From the NCBI GenBank assembly GCA_026260175.1, contig JAKCWW010000429.1, positions 32,258 to 96,257 on the forward strand: DNA of 64,000 nt, read 5' to 3'. Both the position numbers and the translations under genes were made by a program. Of the stretch, positions 44,426 to 55,884 are shown piece after piece. The first letter of the stretch is position 1. Each line of letters starts with the position of its first letter. Origin of the DNA: Reticulitermes lucifugus (Eukaryota > Arthropoda > Insecta > Blattodea > Rhinotermitidae). Below the pieces are notes generated by a model that worked only from the letters and a program-made list of their open reading frames with translations, was not told the DNA's origin and did not search any database.

Positions 44426-44710
44426 GAGGCCGAGCCATGGCTCAGGCGGTTAGTCGCCGGCCTCTCACCGCGGAGGCCCGAATTCGATCCCGGGTCGGTC
44501 CATGTGGGATTTGTGGTGGACAAAGTGGCACTGGGAGAGGTTTTTTTCTGAGTACTTCGGTTTTCCCCTGTGAATTTCATTCCACCGGTGCTCCATTAAA
44601 ATGGAAAAGCAGAAAAACCTCATCATCTTCACCTTCCTCATAGGGTTGCACAATAAGCCTTCAAGGCTGCGGTGCTTCCGTAGCATTTGCTGCGGGGCCC
44701 TTCAATAAAA
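44426..44710 (+). mobile_element. tRNA-headed SINE, + strand, 9-bp TSD, intact
   Basis: Head gaggccgagccatggctcag with box A tggctcaggcgg (44438-44449) and box B gaattcgatccc (44480-44491), about 30 bp apart. The body has gtgggatttgtggtggacaa, cttcggttttcccctgtgaa, ccattaaaatggaaaagcag, a ccttcaaggctgcggtgctt block and an A-rich end (aataaaaaaa). Perfect aaagggttc direct repeats lie at 44417-44425 and 44711-44719. It is the most complete copy of this family; compare 3418-3664 and 53530-53698. A frame over the head starts MAQAVSRRPLTAEARIRSR and is not a gene. Confidence 0.92.
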
Positions 44711-44717
44711 AAAGGGT

Positions 44718-44870
44718 TCTGGAGTCTATTGTTACGATGGACTGGCCATGTACCTCTGACGAAGGAAATGAGAATGAAAACTTGTGGGAAAATCTCGTGT
44801 TTATCGGTACTGGGAGATCGGAAAGGAAGGAGGAGAGTGATTTTAAAATGTGACGGAAAGGAAATAAGTT
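44718..44870 (+). mobile_element. LINE ORF2 C-terminal remnant, + strand
   Basis: The + strand reads LLLRWTGHV (tgttacgatggactggccat), then EMRMKT, and later RRRVILK in place of RRRWEDNIKM (aggaggagagtgattttaaaatg). This is the RWTGHV block of the family in one frame, with degraded spacing. The SINE at 44426-44710 landed directly before it, and its TSD (aaagggttc) is part of the LINE flank, so the SINE probably inserted at or beside this copy. Confidence 0.6.
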
Positions 44871-47800
44871 AACTGGATATTAACTGTACTGAACTGCCTC
44901 AGAAGCATATGCGACGAACTACTTTGGTATTAGCGGTGTTTGAACTTCTGGCCCCATTAGAAGAGGGTTAGTAGCTTGAAATTTGTAATTACTCTTCGTA
45001 ATTAAATGTACAGCTTTGAAGACTTGTATCAAATTTGTGTTCAGGGGAGCTTATCAACTAATCTCAAGTCTGGGCTGGAGCAGAATTTTACAGTTTATGC
45101 TTCAGACAAAATAAATTTTGTTATGACAGACGGAATGAGGCAAAATATCCTCTGAGACCAGATAACTGTTGGTATTGTAATATAATATTACTAGTTTCCC
45201 CGTGGAGAAAAATGTGCACTGCAATTTGAAGAACAATGTTTGTTGTTCTTGGTGGTCTCCCACACATTTCGTTTTTGTTTCCTCAGATAACAGTTCTGAG
45301 GGGCAGACCGTCACCAAGTGCTAGAGCACTTGGCCAGCACCGGGCTTCCCCGTCAGATTTTTTAGGTGCCTGCGATCCGGGGCTGTTTTTTCCCACGATT
45401 ATTTGGTTTTCCCATGAGAGCAGATACTGCTGATATGTTCTAATCATTTGCTCGCAGTCGTCGCTTGCGTTCACGTTTGCTTGTTGTTGGTCAGGGGGGT
45501 CTTCTTGGTGGTGTTCCAGACAATTTTAACACTGACACGCATATGTATGTATTTAGTACAGTTACGTTTTTAGATTATGTTGCTGATATTGCCGCTTTGT
45601 TTGAGGTAACTTTGTAATAGGCGACACTATTTACGAGCAGTTACCATGACTACTTTGAAAATATGTGACGATTACGTTTTTTGACACTAGTTTTGCATGG
45701 AATAGTGTGTACAGAATGTGACTGTTTTTTTTATTTCTGAGCAAATTAAAACGTTGTCTTTGTGTCCTCTATGTCATTCCAGCGCTGTTGCATATTCAGT
45801 CATCGCCTTTCACCCTCATCTTCACGGAGAAGTTTGCATGTCGACGTGAAAGGGTGAAAAGTCTTTTCATGAGCATGCTACCGTACCTTGTGCTGGAATA
45901 AGAGATCCGGCAGGTAAATGGTTGCACAGTAATTATAGAGGCAGCCACTCATTGCTCTGGCGGTTCCAATACGAGTATTTTGGTTACGGGGGTGAGAACA
46001 AGGAAAGAAATTTGACTTGGATTCAAACCCATGCACGCAACAGCAAAATTAACCATTTTTTCTTCCTAAAACGAACAACTTTTTATCCGATATCATTATT
46101 AGTTTCCGAGATACAGAGCGTGACGGACTGATGGATGTACTATGAATTATAGATTATGCGTTATAGCGTTGCTGGATCCATTCCTGTGTTTCTGCGCACG
46201 AGTGTTTGAACGTAGGAGTTGTCCGAAATGCTGATGTGTTCTATAACATGGTCACAATTAAAGTTCCCTCTCAAGGGACGTACTGCTTTGAACCTTCCAT
46301 TTTCCACCCACATCTTACTTCCCACTATTCGGAATGGTTGAATTGGAAGGTACAGATATTATGAGCTCCGGCTTCTCTGGCCTTCTTCTGGGTGTTTTAA
46401 GGAGTAAGGTGGTGTCTGTTATTTCGTTATTGAATATTTTAATGTGACCCAGACAACCAACCACGTTAAAAGGATGGAGAAGCAACTTTAAACATTCCCT
46501 GGGAATTTGGACATAATGTCCTGGAGGTTCAAGCTCTTTCTTCCTGGTCTGTAAGAGTTACTGCTCGTGGTTTAATGGAGCAGAAGTTAGGTTTTGCCTT
46601 TTGTAAGGACGGATTTTAATCTGATATTGTTTGGACATTAGAAATTACATTTGTGTAGTATTAGCGGCTTTTATTTTACATTTGTGCAGTTACGAACTGT
46701 ATTGACAGGCGGCATATAGTAATGCAGTTTACGGTTGCAAGCAGTTTTTGTCAAGTATTGCGAAAGTTTTCATGTGGGAAACATGTTCATCCTAGGTTGC
46801 CCGAAGGTCGGAGTTTATCGAAACGCACACATAATTTGCTGGTACGTTTTGCATGAATACATTTTTACACGTTTCGCCGGAATTACTGGATTTCTGAATC
46901 CATACTGCAGGATTGTAAATTGTGTAAAGTTGTTATTGTACGGAGTACGCAAATATTACCTTTTCAGATTTTAAATAGGAATACGGCGCTGTGTGTGTTG
47001 CATATTCGAATTTATGTATCTGTTTATCATATTTTGATTAAATATGTTACGAGAACACATTGTTGAAATGCGAGTGTAAGTTTGGTCTCTGTTTTTTAGC
47101 TTCAGCCTGGGCACCAACTAGGTTCAGGCTTTCGCTGCAGGTAATTGGATTTTAATTTTGTATACGTTTTATGCCATGTGTAGGACTGCTAACAACCCAT
47201 TCTGCGAACGTTTAGCAGTATGAAATCAGAATTACGTACATGACGAAGTTAAGAGTAGATTACGGGCAATGCCACCATTCATTTCACTTTCTTTTCCTGA
47301 CTAAAATCTTGAGGTCTTTAAAATTATTCAAAACCGCAGTTTCGCCTGTTGTTTTTTATCGGTGTGGCACTCGGTGTCACGCTGCGAGAATAACATAGAT
47401 TCAAGATGTTTCCCCAAAGTGCCGAGGAAGATATTTGGTTCCAAGGATGAGGAGGTAACAGGAGGGTGGAGGAAACTGCATAATGACGATCTTCGTAATT
47501 TATACGCTTCGTAAAATGTTATTATGATGTTGATATCACGGTCAGTGAGATGTGTGGGACATGGAACACGCACGAGGAAATGAGACGTGCATACAGAATG
47601 ATAGACGTCAAACCTGAGGGAGGTACTTGGACGACAGGATTAAAATGTGCCGTAAAGAAGTAGAGTGCGGACTAGTTTCACCTAAGTGTAGTGCCAGGAT
47701 TTCATGAATAGAGCTATGAACTGCCGTTACGCATGTAGGGCGAGGACTGAGCGTTAGGTTCTCAATTGGACCTACTGTGTTCATTGCAGGTAGTTTACAA

Positions 47801-47916
47801 AAGTTCAGTTTTCATGCGATAAATCCCATTGTATTTACACTGGCAGATCAAAACAAAGGCAGTACGGTTCAACAGAACTCTATTGATTCAACAGATTGCT
47901 TTTGTTTTAGAATATA
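44871..47916. other. 3 kb without recognised features
   Basis: A short palindrome ccaagtgctagagcacttgg is at 45314-45333. The rest shows no repeat partner and no domain (longest frames 79-81 codons). Confidence 0.5.
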
Positions 47917-47955
47917 GCTACATATTTCGGCTTATAATGAAGCCACCATCAGGGT
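47917..47955 (-). repeat. Hammerhead-like stem motif, site K
   Basis: Reverse strand ccctgatggtggcttcatta-taagccgaaatatgtagct: CTGATGG-T-GGCTT, loop, AAGCC, GAAATATGTAG. Stem GGCTT/AAGCC is perfect. Immediately followed by a T-rich run at 47956-47962 on the + strand. Confidence 0.55.
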
Positions 47956-47962
47956 ATTTTTT

Positions 47963-48689
47963 TTATAAAGTTATAGAAGATGTATTAGAATATTTTTAAT
48001 ATTTGGTTTTATAAAGGGTGTTGAGATCTCATGATTTTAACACGACTGTAAGGGCTCAGATCTGAATACCTTTAGAAAACTAAATATATTAAGTACTGTA
48101 ATATTATTTAGTTTCTCTGAAACGCTGGTACCCACCTGCCGCACCATACGCTGTCATAACCAGATGACAGTATGTGTTTTACTGCCGTGGAAACTTTGAA
48201 TCTTTTAATGCAGTATTCTGTGTTGTTGAACAAAGTGCTATTTATAAGGAAGAACTTTGAAGACATGTAGTTTCTTCAGACGAGAATTTAACAGTAGGTT
48301 TACACAGGTTGTTTATGGCGAACATTAGTAGCCTGTAGGAATCTGGAAGCAAATCACACGTGGAACGAAGTACGGAAACATTACCTTAGCTTATGCACCA
48401 GATATAGATCTGGCGGGATTTCAGTGTTAGACTCCAGTGTGGCGACCCTTGAAGAACACCTGTGCTTATTGATCGCTAGGTCACTGCTGTGGTGCAACTA
48501 GACTTCTCTTTTACAAAATGTGAGAAATTTTTAGTATTTTCTTATACCTTTTGTCACAGTGAGGGTATAAATTACAGACAAACGAAACATATAATTATTT
48601 ATGATAGCTGTGTTATTTTTCCTGGTACGGTGATACGTGATTTGCTTGAAGGGGATATGCTGTAAGTAAAGTTGGCGTTATTGTTCTGT
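47963..48689. other. Unannotated DNA
   Basis: No repeat partner or domain seen. Confidence 0.5.
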
Positions 48690-49340
48690 CGTTGATTTCC
48701 TACGCGACGAAATAAGAAAGACCAAGTTGTCTTGGGACACAGCAAAGGAATTCAAAGTAGTGCTGTAAGCAAAGAAGATCATAGCAGGTGTCTTTTGGGA
48801 CCATGAAGGTGTGCTTCTTGTGACTTTCCTTGATCGTATTGACACCGTAATTGCTGAACGTTATTGTGGTACATTTGCGAGGTTACGGCAAGCGTATTGG
48901 TCACAGAAGGCCTTGGTTGTTGCCCCAGTGTGTCATGATGGCGCATGATAACGCCAGTCCCCATTCTGACGACCGGACTTGTGACTGGTTATGGTCTACG
49001 ACTTGGAGGTAGTGGACTGTGCTCCCTACAGTTCCGATCTCTCACCCATCTTCAAATCTTTGGAACCCTTAAAAAGCAGCTGGCTGGCAACCGATTTGCA
49101 CCAGACGCCGACATGAAGCAAGCTGTTACCTCCTAGTTACAGACGCTTGACACCGATTTATTCTACGCCGGGATACAATCCTTGGTGGCGCGATGAGACA
49201 GATGCTTATATGTTAGTTGTGTCTACGTGGAAGTCTGATGTGTACCATTTTGCTACCGATGTAGACATGGAAGTCAGAATAAAGTTCTCGGCATCGGAGT
49301 GTTTGTTACCTTATATTTTGAAACTCTTTCTTACATAGGC
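48690..49340 (+). pseudogene. mariner transposase relic, C-terminal half, + strand
   Basis: Transposase of the mariner type, 3' half only. In changing frames it reads KEFKVVL, AKKIIAGVFWDHEGVLLVTFLDRIDT, then IAERYCGTFARLRQAYW, then HDNASPHS with the catalytic aspartate at 48947-48949, then IFGTLKKQLAGNRFAPDADM, KQAVTS and a stop where a Trp would be expected, then YAGIQSLV-like and C-terminal sequence to about 49340. The N-terminal DNA-binding half is absent. Two or more frameshifts and stops make it inactive. It is a different subfamily from the 12.2 kb relic (FGTLKKQLAGNRF does not occur there). Terminal repeats not found. Confidence 0.82.
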
Positions 49341-52300
49341 ATACAGCAACAATCCCGATCTGTCCTGTGACTGCCACAAGTTATCGACTGTCGCTGCAAA
49401 TGCTAGCCTCAGTACGTTCACCAGGTTGCCTCGATCCCAAGTTATATAGTTTCTGCTTTTACAGCGCAGTTTCCTAATGTGGTATTACTTCCATGGAAAT
49501 AGGTCATAAATCATTTTAGGTAGCTCACACGTTGTTATTATATGAACTATATTTGCTTTACATGACATTCCATTTTATTGATGTACTGCAGACTTGAATA
49601 TTCCACTGCACTGCCTGGGTAAGTCAGGAGACATGTCATGTTGTGTGTAGCTTCCAGTAACATTTCGTTAACATAATCGTGTACGCATATTTTAAATGTG
49701 CTCTACGCTTAACAAATACACTCATATTACTGGAGCCTGGATTTGCATATAGAAGAATCATGTTTACTAATCCTAATGTTCGAAGAATTTAGCTTTAAGC
49801 TATTGTATGGAAAACAGCACTGATTTTTTTTCGACTTTCAGCTGGGATATGGGCGAGTAGAAGATTGCTATTAAAACTGTAGCGTTTTTGTTAATAATTT
49901 TCGCCTACGTTGCCTGGTTTTGAGGTAGTTTATTAGAGCGACTGAGGCTCTAAACATCGTGTTAGCATGATTTGAATAATCAACACTTCAAATTTTTTTG
50001 TTCTGTTCCAGGTAAGCGTATCAACAGTTGACTCTTGATGGCATTACCGATTAATGTACATGGTGAGTAAACAGGAATTATTGGTTATTTGTTATTGCGC
50101 AGCAAGACTAGACTGAAACACAGGTACGGATACTCTACACGTTGTAGGTTTTGAGTATTGAGTTCTCTGTTATTATGGACTGGTGACGCAGGGGATATTG
50201 AGGTTTACTTCCTTGCCGTCATTCATTTAGAAGTTTGGAAACGTTTTTGTAAAGAATTTAGCAAGTGAGGGATATAATGCCAATAATTACCGTTTTATTG
50301 CACGTTAAATTCCAATAAAGTACGACTGCTGATTGCTTTATTATGTGGGGATTTCGTTGTAAATGTGCTAATATTAAAATCGGATCTCCGTGTTTGGTGT
50401 GGTCTTGGTTGATTGACTTCATAAAGCATATTGTACGTTTACACAGGCAGTTTTATGCTTGCTTTCAAATTCGATTGACGTTAATTTGGTTCTAGGTTGG
50501 AGCAGTCTGATGTGTAGATGGTTAATCACTGGGCTGGGTTGCCGAACAGGCAGTTCGACCGAAGGTTTTTCGTTACAAGTACAGTCCCAGCAACTGATGC
50601 CGATTTTCAGTTTTTCTTTGTTTTGTTACAAACATAAGTTCCCCAAGCCTTCTCGGAAATTGCGGGTTATTATCAACAGTCCAGAATTAGTCCGTTTCGT
50701 TGGTTAGACAAATATAATTTAATAGTCATGCCCATTTAACTTAGACTCCGATATGTAGCCTAATTATTTTAAAATGGTTCTTTCTTCTGCGCATTTCGTG
50801 TATGCACGTAAGTTTCTTAGTGTTCCACCGAAGTGGAGTCTGCAGCGAAGCAAAGTTGAGACTTTCTAATAAGTTGTGTGTCAACGTGTATGACGATAAA
50901 GTAAGTAATAGAGAAACATTTCGTGAGCCAGGAACATTTTTCACAAACTCTTTAAAAATTGCAAGCATCTGTAGTCTACATTAGGGCATTTCGAGGTAAT
51001 TAAAACAACATAAGGCAAGTTGCCCTTTTTCAAAATACCTGACAGTAGGTTTGTCACTGTAACTTAATTGTGCTGTGAGAAATTGGAAGCAGGGTGTGCT
51101 TATTTAATTACTTATTTACTTAACACATGCATTATGTGTAAGTTCACTGTGAAGCAGAATAATGCGGAACGTAACTTGATAGACCCTTTTTTAATATATG
51201 TTTTTAAAATGAGGTTGATAAGAGAGAATTTGTATTTGCAAACATCCGCACTCGTACGGCAACAGTGTTTTCTAAGTGTTCCGACTCTGTTTGTGCAGCA
51301 CTTAACAACTAACAACGATTCCAATTTACTGAATGCTTATTTTTAGTCCTACGGAAATATAATTGCGAACCAAACACAGATGTCTGTTCCCTAAGAAACG
51401 TACGTTATAAAGCACAAAGGAAACGCAACAATAGTGAGAGCAAATGGAGCATTTTCTTGGGGGAGCTCACAAACTAGTCAGCGGACGGCTATTTTAAGGC
51501 GTTAGCCGGAAATGAAAATACGGGAATATGAATTGAACCTATGTTGTTAAGTAACATCTATCAAGCGTATTTGTTATTTTTTTCTTCTAACCCGCCCTGT
51601 CTTTCTTGTCATTCTGAATAATTATTGGAATACTTTCTTAGCTGTTTTTTTTTGTTTACATGAGGTCTTGTTCTCTTCCACCGTTCTTATAAACCGTTTC
51701 TTTTGTGTTTTCAACAAAGGACTTTCCTAATGGCAGTAATACGTCTCTTAACGGTTAAGGATTGGGAATCACATTTCACAGCCTCGGCAGTGACCGCTTT
51801 ATCGGCATGTTTCTTTCTACTTTACCAGCTGTTACGTTTTTCAAAAGGATAATGAATTTTGTAACATCAGGTGCTTGCCTCTCACTAATTGTCTTTGAAT
51901 AAATTGGTTAATTTTAATGACGTTCGGCACTCACGTCCTGTCATTAGAGTCTGTTCTACGTTCCTAGTTCTTTTTGTGCAGGTCATAAAAGAACGTACTG
52001 TAGCCGACCCTGTCTGGCCTTCATCAGACCCTCCGTCTGCTCACTTCTGTGTGTCAGCCGCGAAACTGCTTTGCGGAGTAGGAAGAAATTTGATATTGAG
52101 GATCTAATTTGAACGCTATGTCACGTCCAATATAACCCCTCTTAACGTCTTTATTAGCTGCATAGTACAAAGCAGTGGTTCAAAATATGGAACACACTGA
52201 TGTCTAAAACGGATATTTGAAACATTCGGCGTGATGTAGTATTTTTGCTGAAATGAATGAAAATTATTTGTTTTTGTAATAATATTCGCAGTGTTCGTAA

Positions 52301-53500
52301 ACTTTGAGAGGGGCAGACTTTATGGCCCTTTGAAGTACGTGCAGTGATGACTAGCTGTACAGAAATATATTTATTTCTGTTGTCATTAAACACTTGGTTC
52401 TGGGGTATGCAAAATCAGAAAGAGCGCTTTAAGAATGTTTGTGTTCAAAGAGTACACATTTGAATTTTTGTTTGATATTTATGAAGCGTCATTGATTATA
52501 GGGTCTGAAATTTAATGTGGTGTCCGTTATATAAAATACTAAAATTGTGTTGTTTCACTGTTTCTGTAAAATATAAAATTGGGACTTGTCAAGCCTTGTA
52601 GCTGAACGGTTAGAATTTGACAGTTTGATGGAATGAAACCATAACTGCGAAGGTAGTATGAAATATATAATTCTTAATTCGTGTTTTTCTTTTATTGCAA
52701 TATGCCTTGCCCAATTCTTAGGTTATAAATGGCTATGTCCATCTCAGTCGTACGGTTCGTACAATATACATATTTTTGGCATCTGTTATGTTCTTAAGAC
52801 TCAGACAGTTTGCTGTGCTTAATATCCTTACGCCTAACGACATATGCCTGAGACGTACAACTTTTGTCTTGCTATTAGCTTTGGTCCTTTTCATCACCAG
52901 ATGACCTGTAATATTGTCTTGTCACAGCCATAGCTTGTAGTTACGCTATTACTTAGTCATCACGCTAGGTGGGTAAGTCTCAGGTCGGTTATTATATCAC
53001 CAGAATGAAATTAAACGAATGAAACTTTGAAATTGGATATTAACAAAGTGAGGGACGCTCATTTTGTAGAAGGACGAAGATCGCGTTATCAGGTTCTGCG
53101 ATATGGCTGCAAGTTAACCGTGTCTTTAATTAGCCTGTGAAGTTACACAAAATTATCTACAAATCCATGATTATATTTTATGTATTACATAATGTTACTA
53201 TGATAACATGTTTTGGGGTTTTTAGATTGTGCATTTCATATAAATATTATTCCAGTACCATCTTCCTTCAGGCATGACGGAATGTTACAACTTTAATGTG
53301 CTGCATCAACATTTATCTCGGTTTGCAGCAAAGTTGGGCCTTCTTGAACAGGTTAAATCTCAGGTCATTGCAGTTGAGAAGTTATTGCGCCCTATACACC
53401 GATTGAAAAATGTTTTTCTTAGACACACATTTATTGCATAGGCCCTATACGCCGTGGAATTCATCTTCTGTTAGAACCTCGACTTCGTAATAACTATAGC
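49341..53500. other. 4.2 kb, mostly unannotated
   Basis: Possible decayed tRNA-like heads at 50508-50565 (tagatggttaatcactgggc, then gcagttcgaccg) and 52590-52660 (cttgtagctgaacggttaga, then gtttgatggaat) are each supported by one weak box only. Otherwise nothing recognised, in the longest unannotated stretch of the window. Confidence 0.4.
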
Positions 53501-53527
53501 TACTACTACTACTACTACTGCTGCTGC
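53501..53527. repeat. (ACT)n/(GCT)n microsatellite, left
   Basis: tactactactactactactgctgctgct. It abuts the SINE fragment on the right. Confidence 0.92.
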
Positions 53528-53529
53528 TA

Positions 53530-53698
53530 CGCATGTGGAATTTGAGGTGCACAAAGTGACACTAAGACAGGGTTTTCTGGGTACTTTGGTTTTCCCTGTT
53601 AGTACCCTTCCGCCATGTTCCATACTCATATTTTATTCATCTACCACTGACGCTGTATGATATTAGTGAATGACAGCGTCGGTAAATAAAACACTGCC
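53530..53698 (+). mobile_element. SINE body fragment with 3' hairpin, + strand
   Basis: gcatgtggaatttgaggtgc-acaaagtgacactaagacagg and actttggttttccctgttag match the body of the 44426 SINE (catgtgggatttgtggtgga-caaagtggcactgggaga, acttcggttttcccctg). After that it diverges: taccactgacgctgta...acagcgtcggtaaataaaac forms a hairpin with about 11 bp of stem and ends A-rich. So this is a related SINE subfamily with a different 3' end, lacking the tRNA head. Confidence 0.65.
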
Positions 53699-53699
53699 C

Positions 53700-53725
53700 T
53701 ACTACTACTACTACTAATACTACTG

Positions 53726-53760
<35 letters not shown>

Positions 53761-53769
53761 GCTGCTGCT
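53700..53769. repeat. (ACT)n microsatellite, right, about 70 bp
   Basis: Roughly 23 units, mostly act, with aatact and gctact interruptions and a gctgctgctt end. The left and right tracts flank the SINE fragment. Confidence 0.93.
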
Positions 53770-53999
53770 TTAACAGCTGCGGATGTGAAAGTAAACCATA
53801 ACAAGCCAAACGCGATTGTGACGGGGTGATGAGGTGGGCGGGGGGGGAATTCTGTACCTCACTGACTGTAATGTCTTTACTGTACAACAGTAAAGACCCG
53901 CAGCAACATTACACAAAGTAAACAAACAGTCCCTATCAGAAGAAATAAAAAGGGTGGCACAGAAGTCAAGTTTGCATTCAGTTCTCTTCTCCGCTGAAA

Positions 54000-54345
54000 C
54001 CAACGAACTCAATGGAGCAGAGTTCTTCTTGAGAAGCTGATAGTTTCTCATCTAGTCAAATTTCTCGTATGTTATGGAACCCAAACTTTCACTACCATAG
54101 TCACGAGAGTCCGCCACTTGTGCCTATCTTAAGCCAGATTAATTCGGTCCACGCTTTTCCATCCTATTTCTTTAAGATTCATTTTAATATTATCTTCTCG
54201 TCTACGCCGAGGTCTTAGAAGCGTCTCTTTCCTTCGGGTTTGCTATCAAAACCCTCCATGCAATTTCTTTTTTCCCATACATTCCACATATCCCGCCCAT
54301 CTCTACTGAAACTATTCCAAAGAATGTCCATAGCAGCACCAGACG
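54000..54345 (-). mobile_element. LINE 3' end and UTR, - strand
   Basis: ccaacgaactcaatggagca begins the reverse-strand 3' end (degenerate tail), then gagaagctgatagtttctca, tatgttatggaacccaaac, gagagtccgccacttgtgcc, ttttaatattatcttctcgtctacgccgaggtct, tgctatcaaaaccctccatg, cccgcccatctc. Order as in 55885-56210 with scattered changes; stops on the coding strand. Truncated near 54345. Confidence 0.82.
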
Positions 54346-55294
54346 CCTGTAACTACAGTACGGAATGTACATTCTGATTAAAGTATAGGTCGCAATGGAC
54401 ATCTCATCTTCAGCCTCTAGAATCCTAAGTGCTAGTGGATCATGACGGTGAAAATACTTGCATTTTACACAAAACCCATGAACACATTTCATGTAGTATA
54501 ATTATTGTGTACAATTGTCGTTATTATGGTAAGGTGCTTTGTACACGCCATGTAATAGGCCAAACCTACGAGTATTGTGATGGATACATAATGATGTTAG
54601 CAACTATGAGACGAAAATTAAATAACAGACAGAGAAAGAGAAGGAAAAGATTAATAACGAGACAGCCATTGCGTTGTCGGTAAGAGACCACGTACCTCCA
54701 TTCCTGTTTTTAATTTGGTAAGCAAAATAGTAAATATAAGCAGGACATGTCATAGATAAGGTCCATGAAGGTGACAAAAATAACCTTTTCTCCACCGACT
54801 TGGAATACAATTCATTCATGGACGCAGAAGTAACAGTCTGAAAACTGGTGGCTATAACATTTGGCTTTAAATCAGTCTTTGCGGATTAGACAGAGATTGA
54901 GCGCTTCTGTTTGAGGGTAAGTTAATTCATTACTTTTGTCTATTTATAAACCCTAATATTCACTTTGTCTGCATTTGGAGAATATAATTTCAACAGCCGA
55001 AAACAATTTACGGTCTTATCTTCAGGATATAATATTTCATTTCGTTTCTGCCTGTAGTTACTTAGGGTGTTACTTAATTGCCTTATATTTCCAGTTCTCA
55101 TATTTCGTTACTCTGTCTCTCTCAATCCTTGTCTGTTTCGTGTACGATCTCTCTTGTAGCCATTAATTTTAGAGACACTGTTGACTTTGTTAAATTATGA
55201 ATCTTCCGCCTGCGCAAGCGCCTGAGACCGCAGGGAAGTCTGCACACGTATACATACTTGAAGTTGTCAATTTGGTTTCTCAGTGTCGTCCCAG
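54346..55294. other. Unannotated DNA
   Basis: No repeat partner; the 96-codon reverse frame (54202-54492) overlaps the LINE and is not a gene. Confidence 0.5.
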
Positions 55295-55365
55295 AAGATA
55301 CGTACGTACATACATATATACATTGTACATACATACAAAGTACGTACATACATACACAGTACTTA
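55295..55365. repeat. (TACA)n/(TACG)n tract
   Basis: tacgtacgtacatacatata and onward, then tacatacatacaaagtacgt; an irregular tetranucleotide repeat of about 70 bp. Confidence 0.8.
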
Positions 55366-55884
55366 CTGTATGTCCATACTATTTCTTGAAGTTGAATGGA
55401 CGAGCTGTGAATGCGTATGTTATGAAGTTTTGGTATCTGCTTATCCTAACAGTGTAGGTTTTGTCCTGTGTTTCTCCAAACCACCAGCTTGTCACAGTTC
55501 ACTTACACTTTTGTATTTTAGTTTCAACTGAACATTCAGTAATATGTGACTTACAATATGTCATGCTTGGCGCATACCTCACAGAACTCTGCTGCGCTGC
55601 AGTTTCTTGAAGGGTAATAATGTCTGCGATTTCACTTGAAGGTTGTTTCGAAAAACAAACGGAACTGAGAACAGCAGTGATTGCTTAGTATCGAAGGGCA
55701 CATTAGGTATCGGGGAGGGCCCAAAACAAAGCTGCTGTGGTCTATGTTGTCCCGGTGGTGTTAATAGTCGTGAGGTTCTGAAGAAACGAACGTGTTGACC
55801 ACAATAAAGGGTATCCCTGACGACACTCGGACCACTTACTTTACACGATATCACAGGGATAATTGTCCATATGGGACTACTCTA
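55366..55884. other. Unannotated DNA
   Basis: Nothing recognised. Confidence 0.5.

Noticed and set aside
45314-45333. Palindrome ccaagtgctagagcacttgg
   Set aside because: Short palindromes like this occur by chance at this scale and there is no second copy.
50508-50565. Possible tRNA gene
   Set aside because: Only one weak box B-like stretch, no cloverleaf that I could draw, so at best a decayed SINE head.
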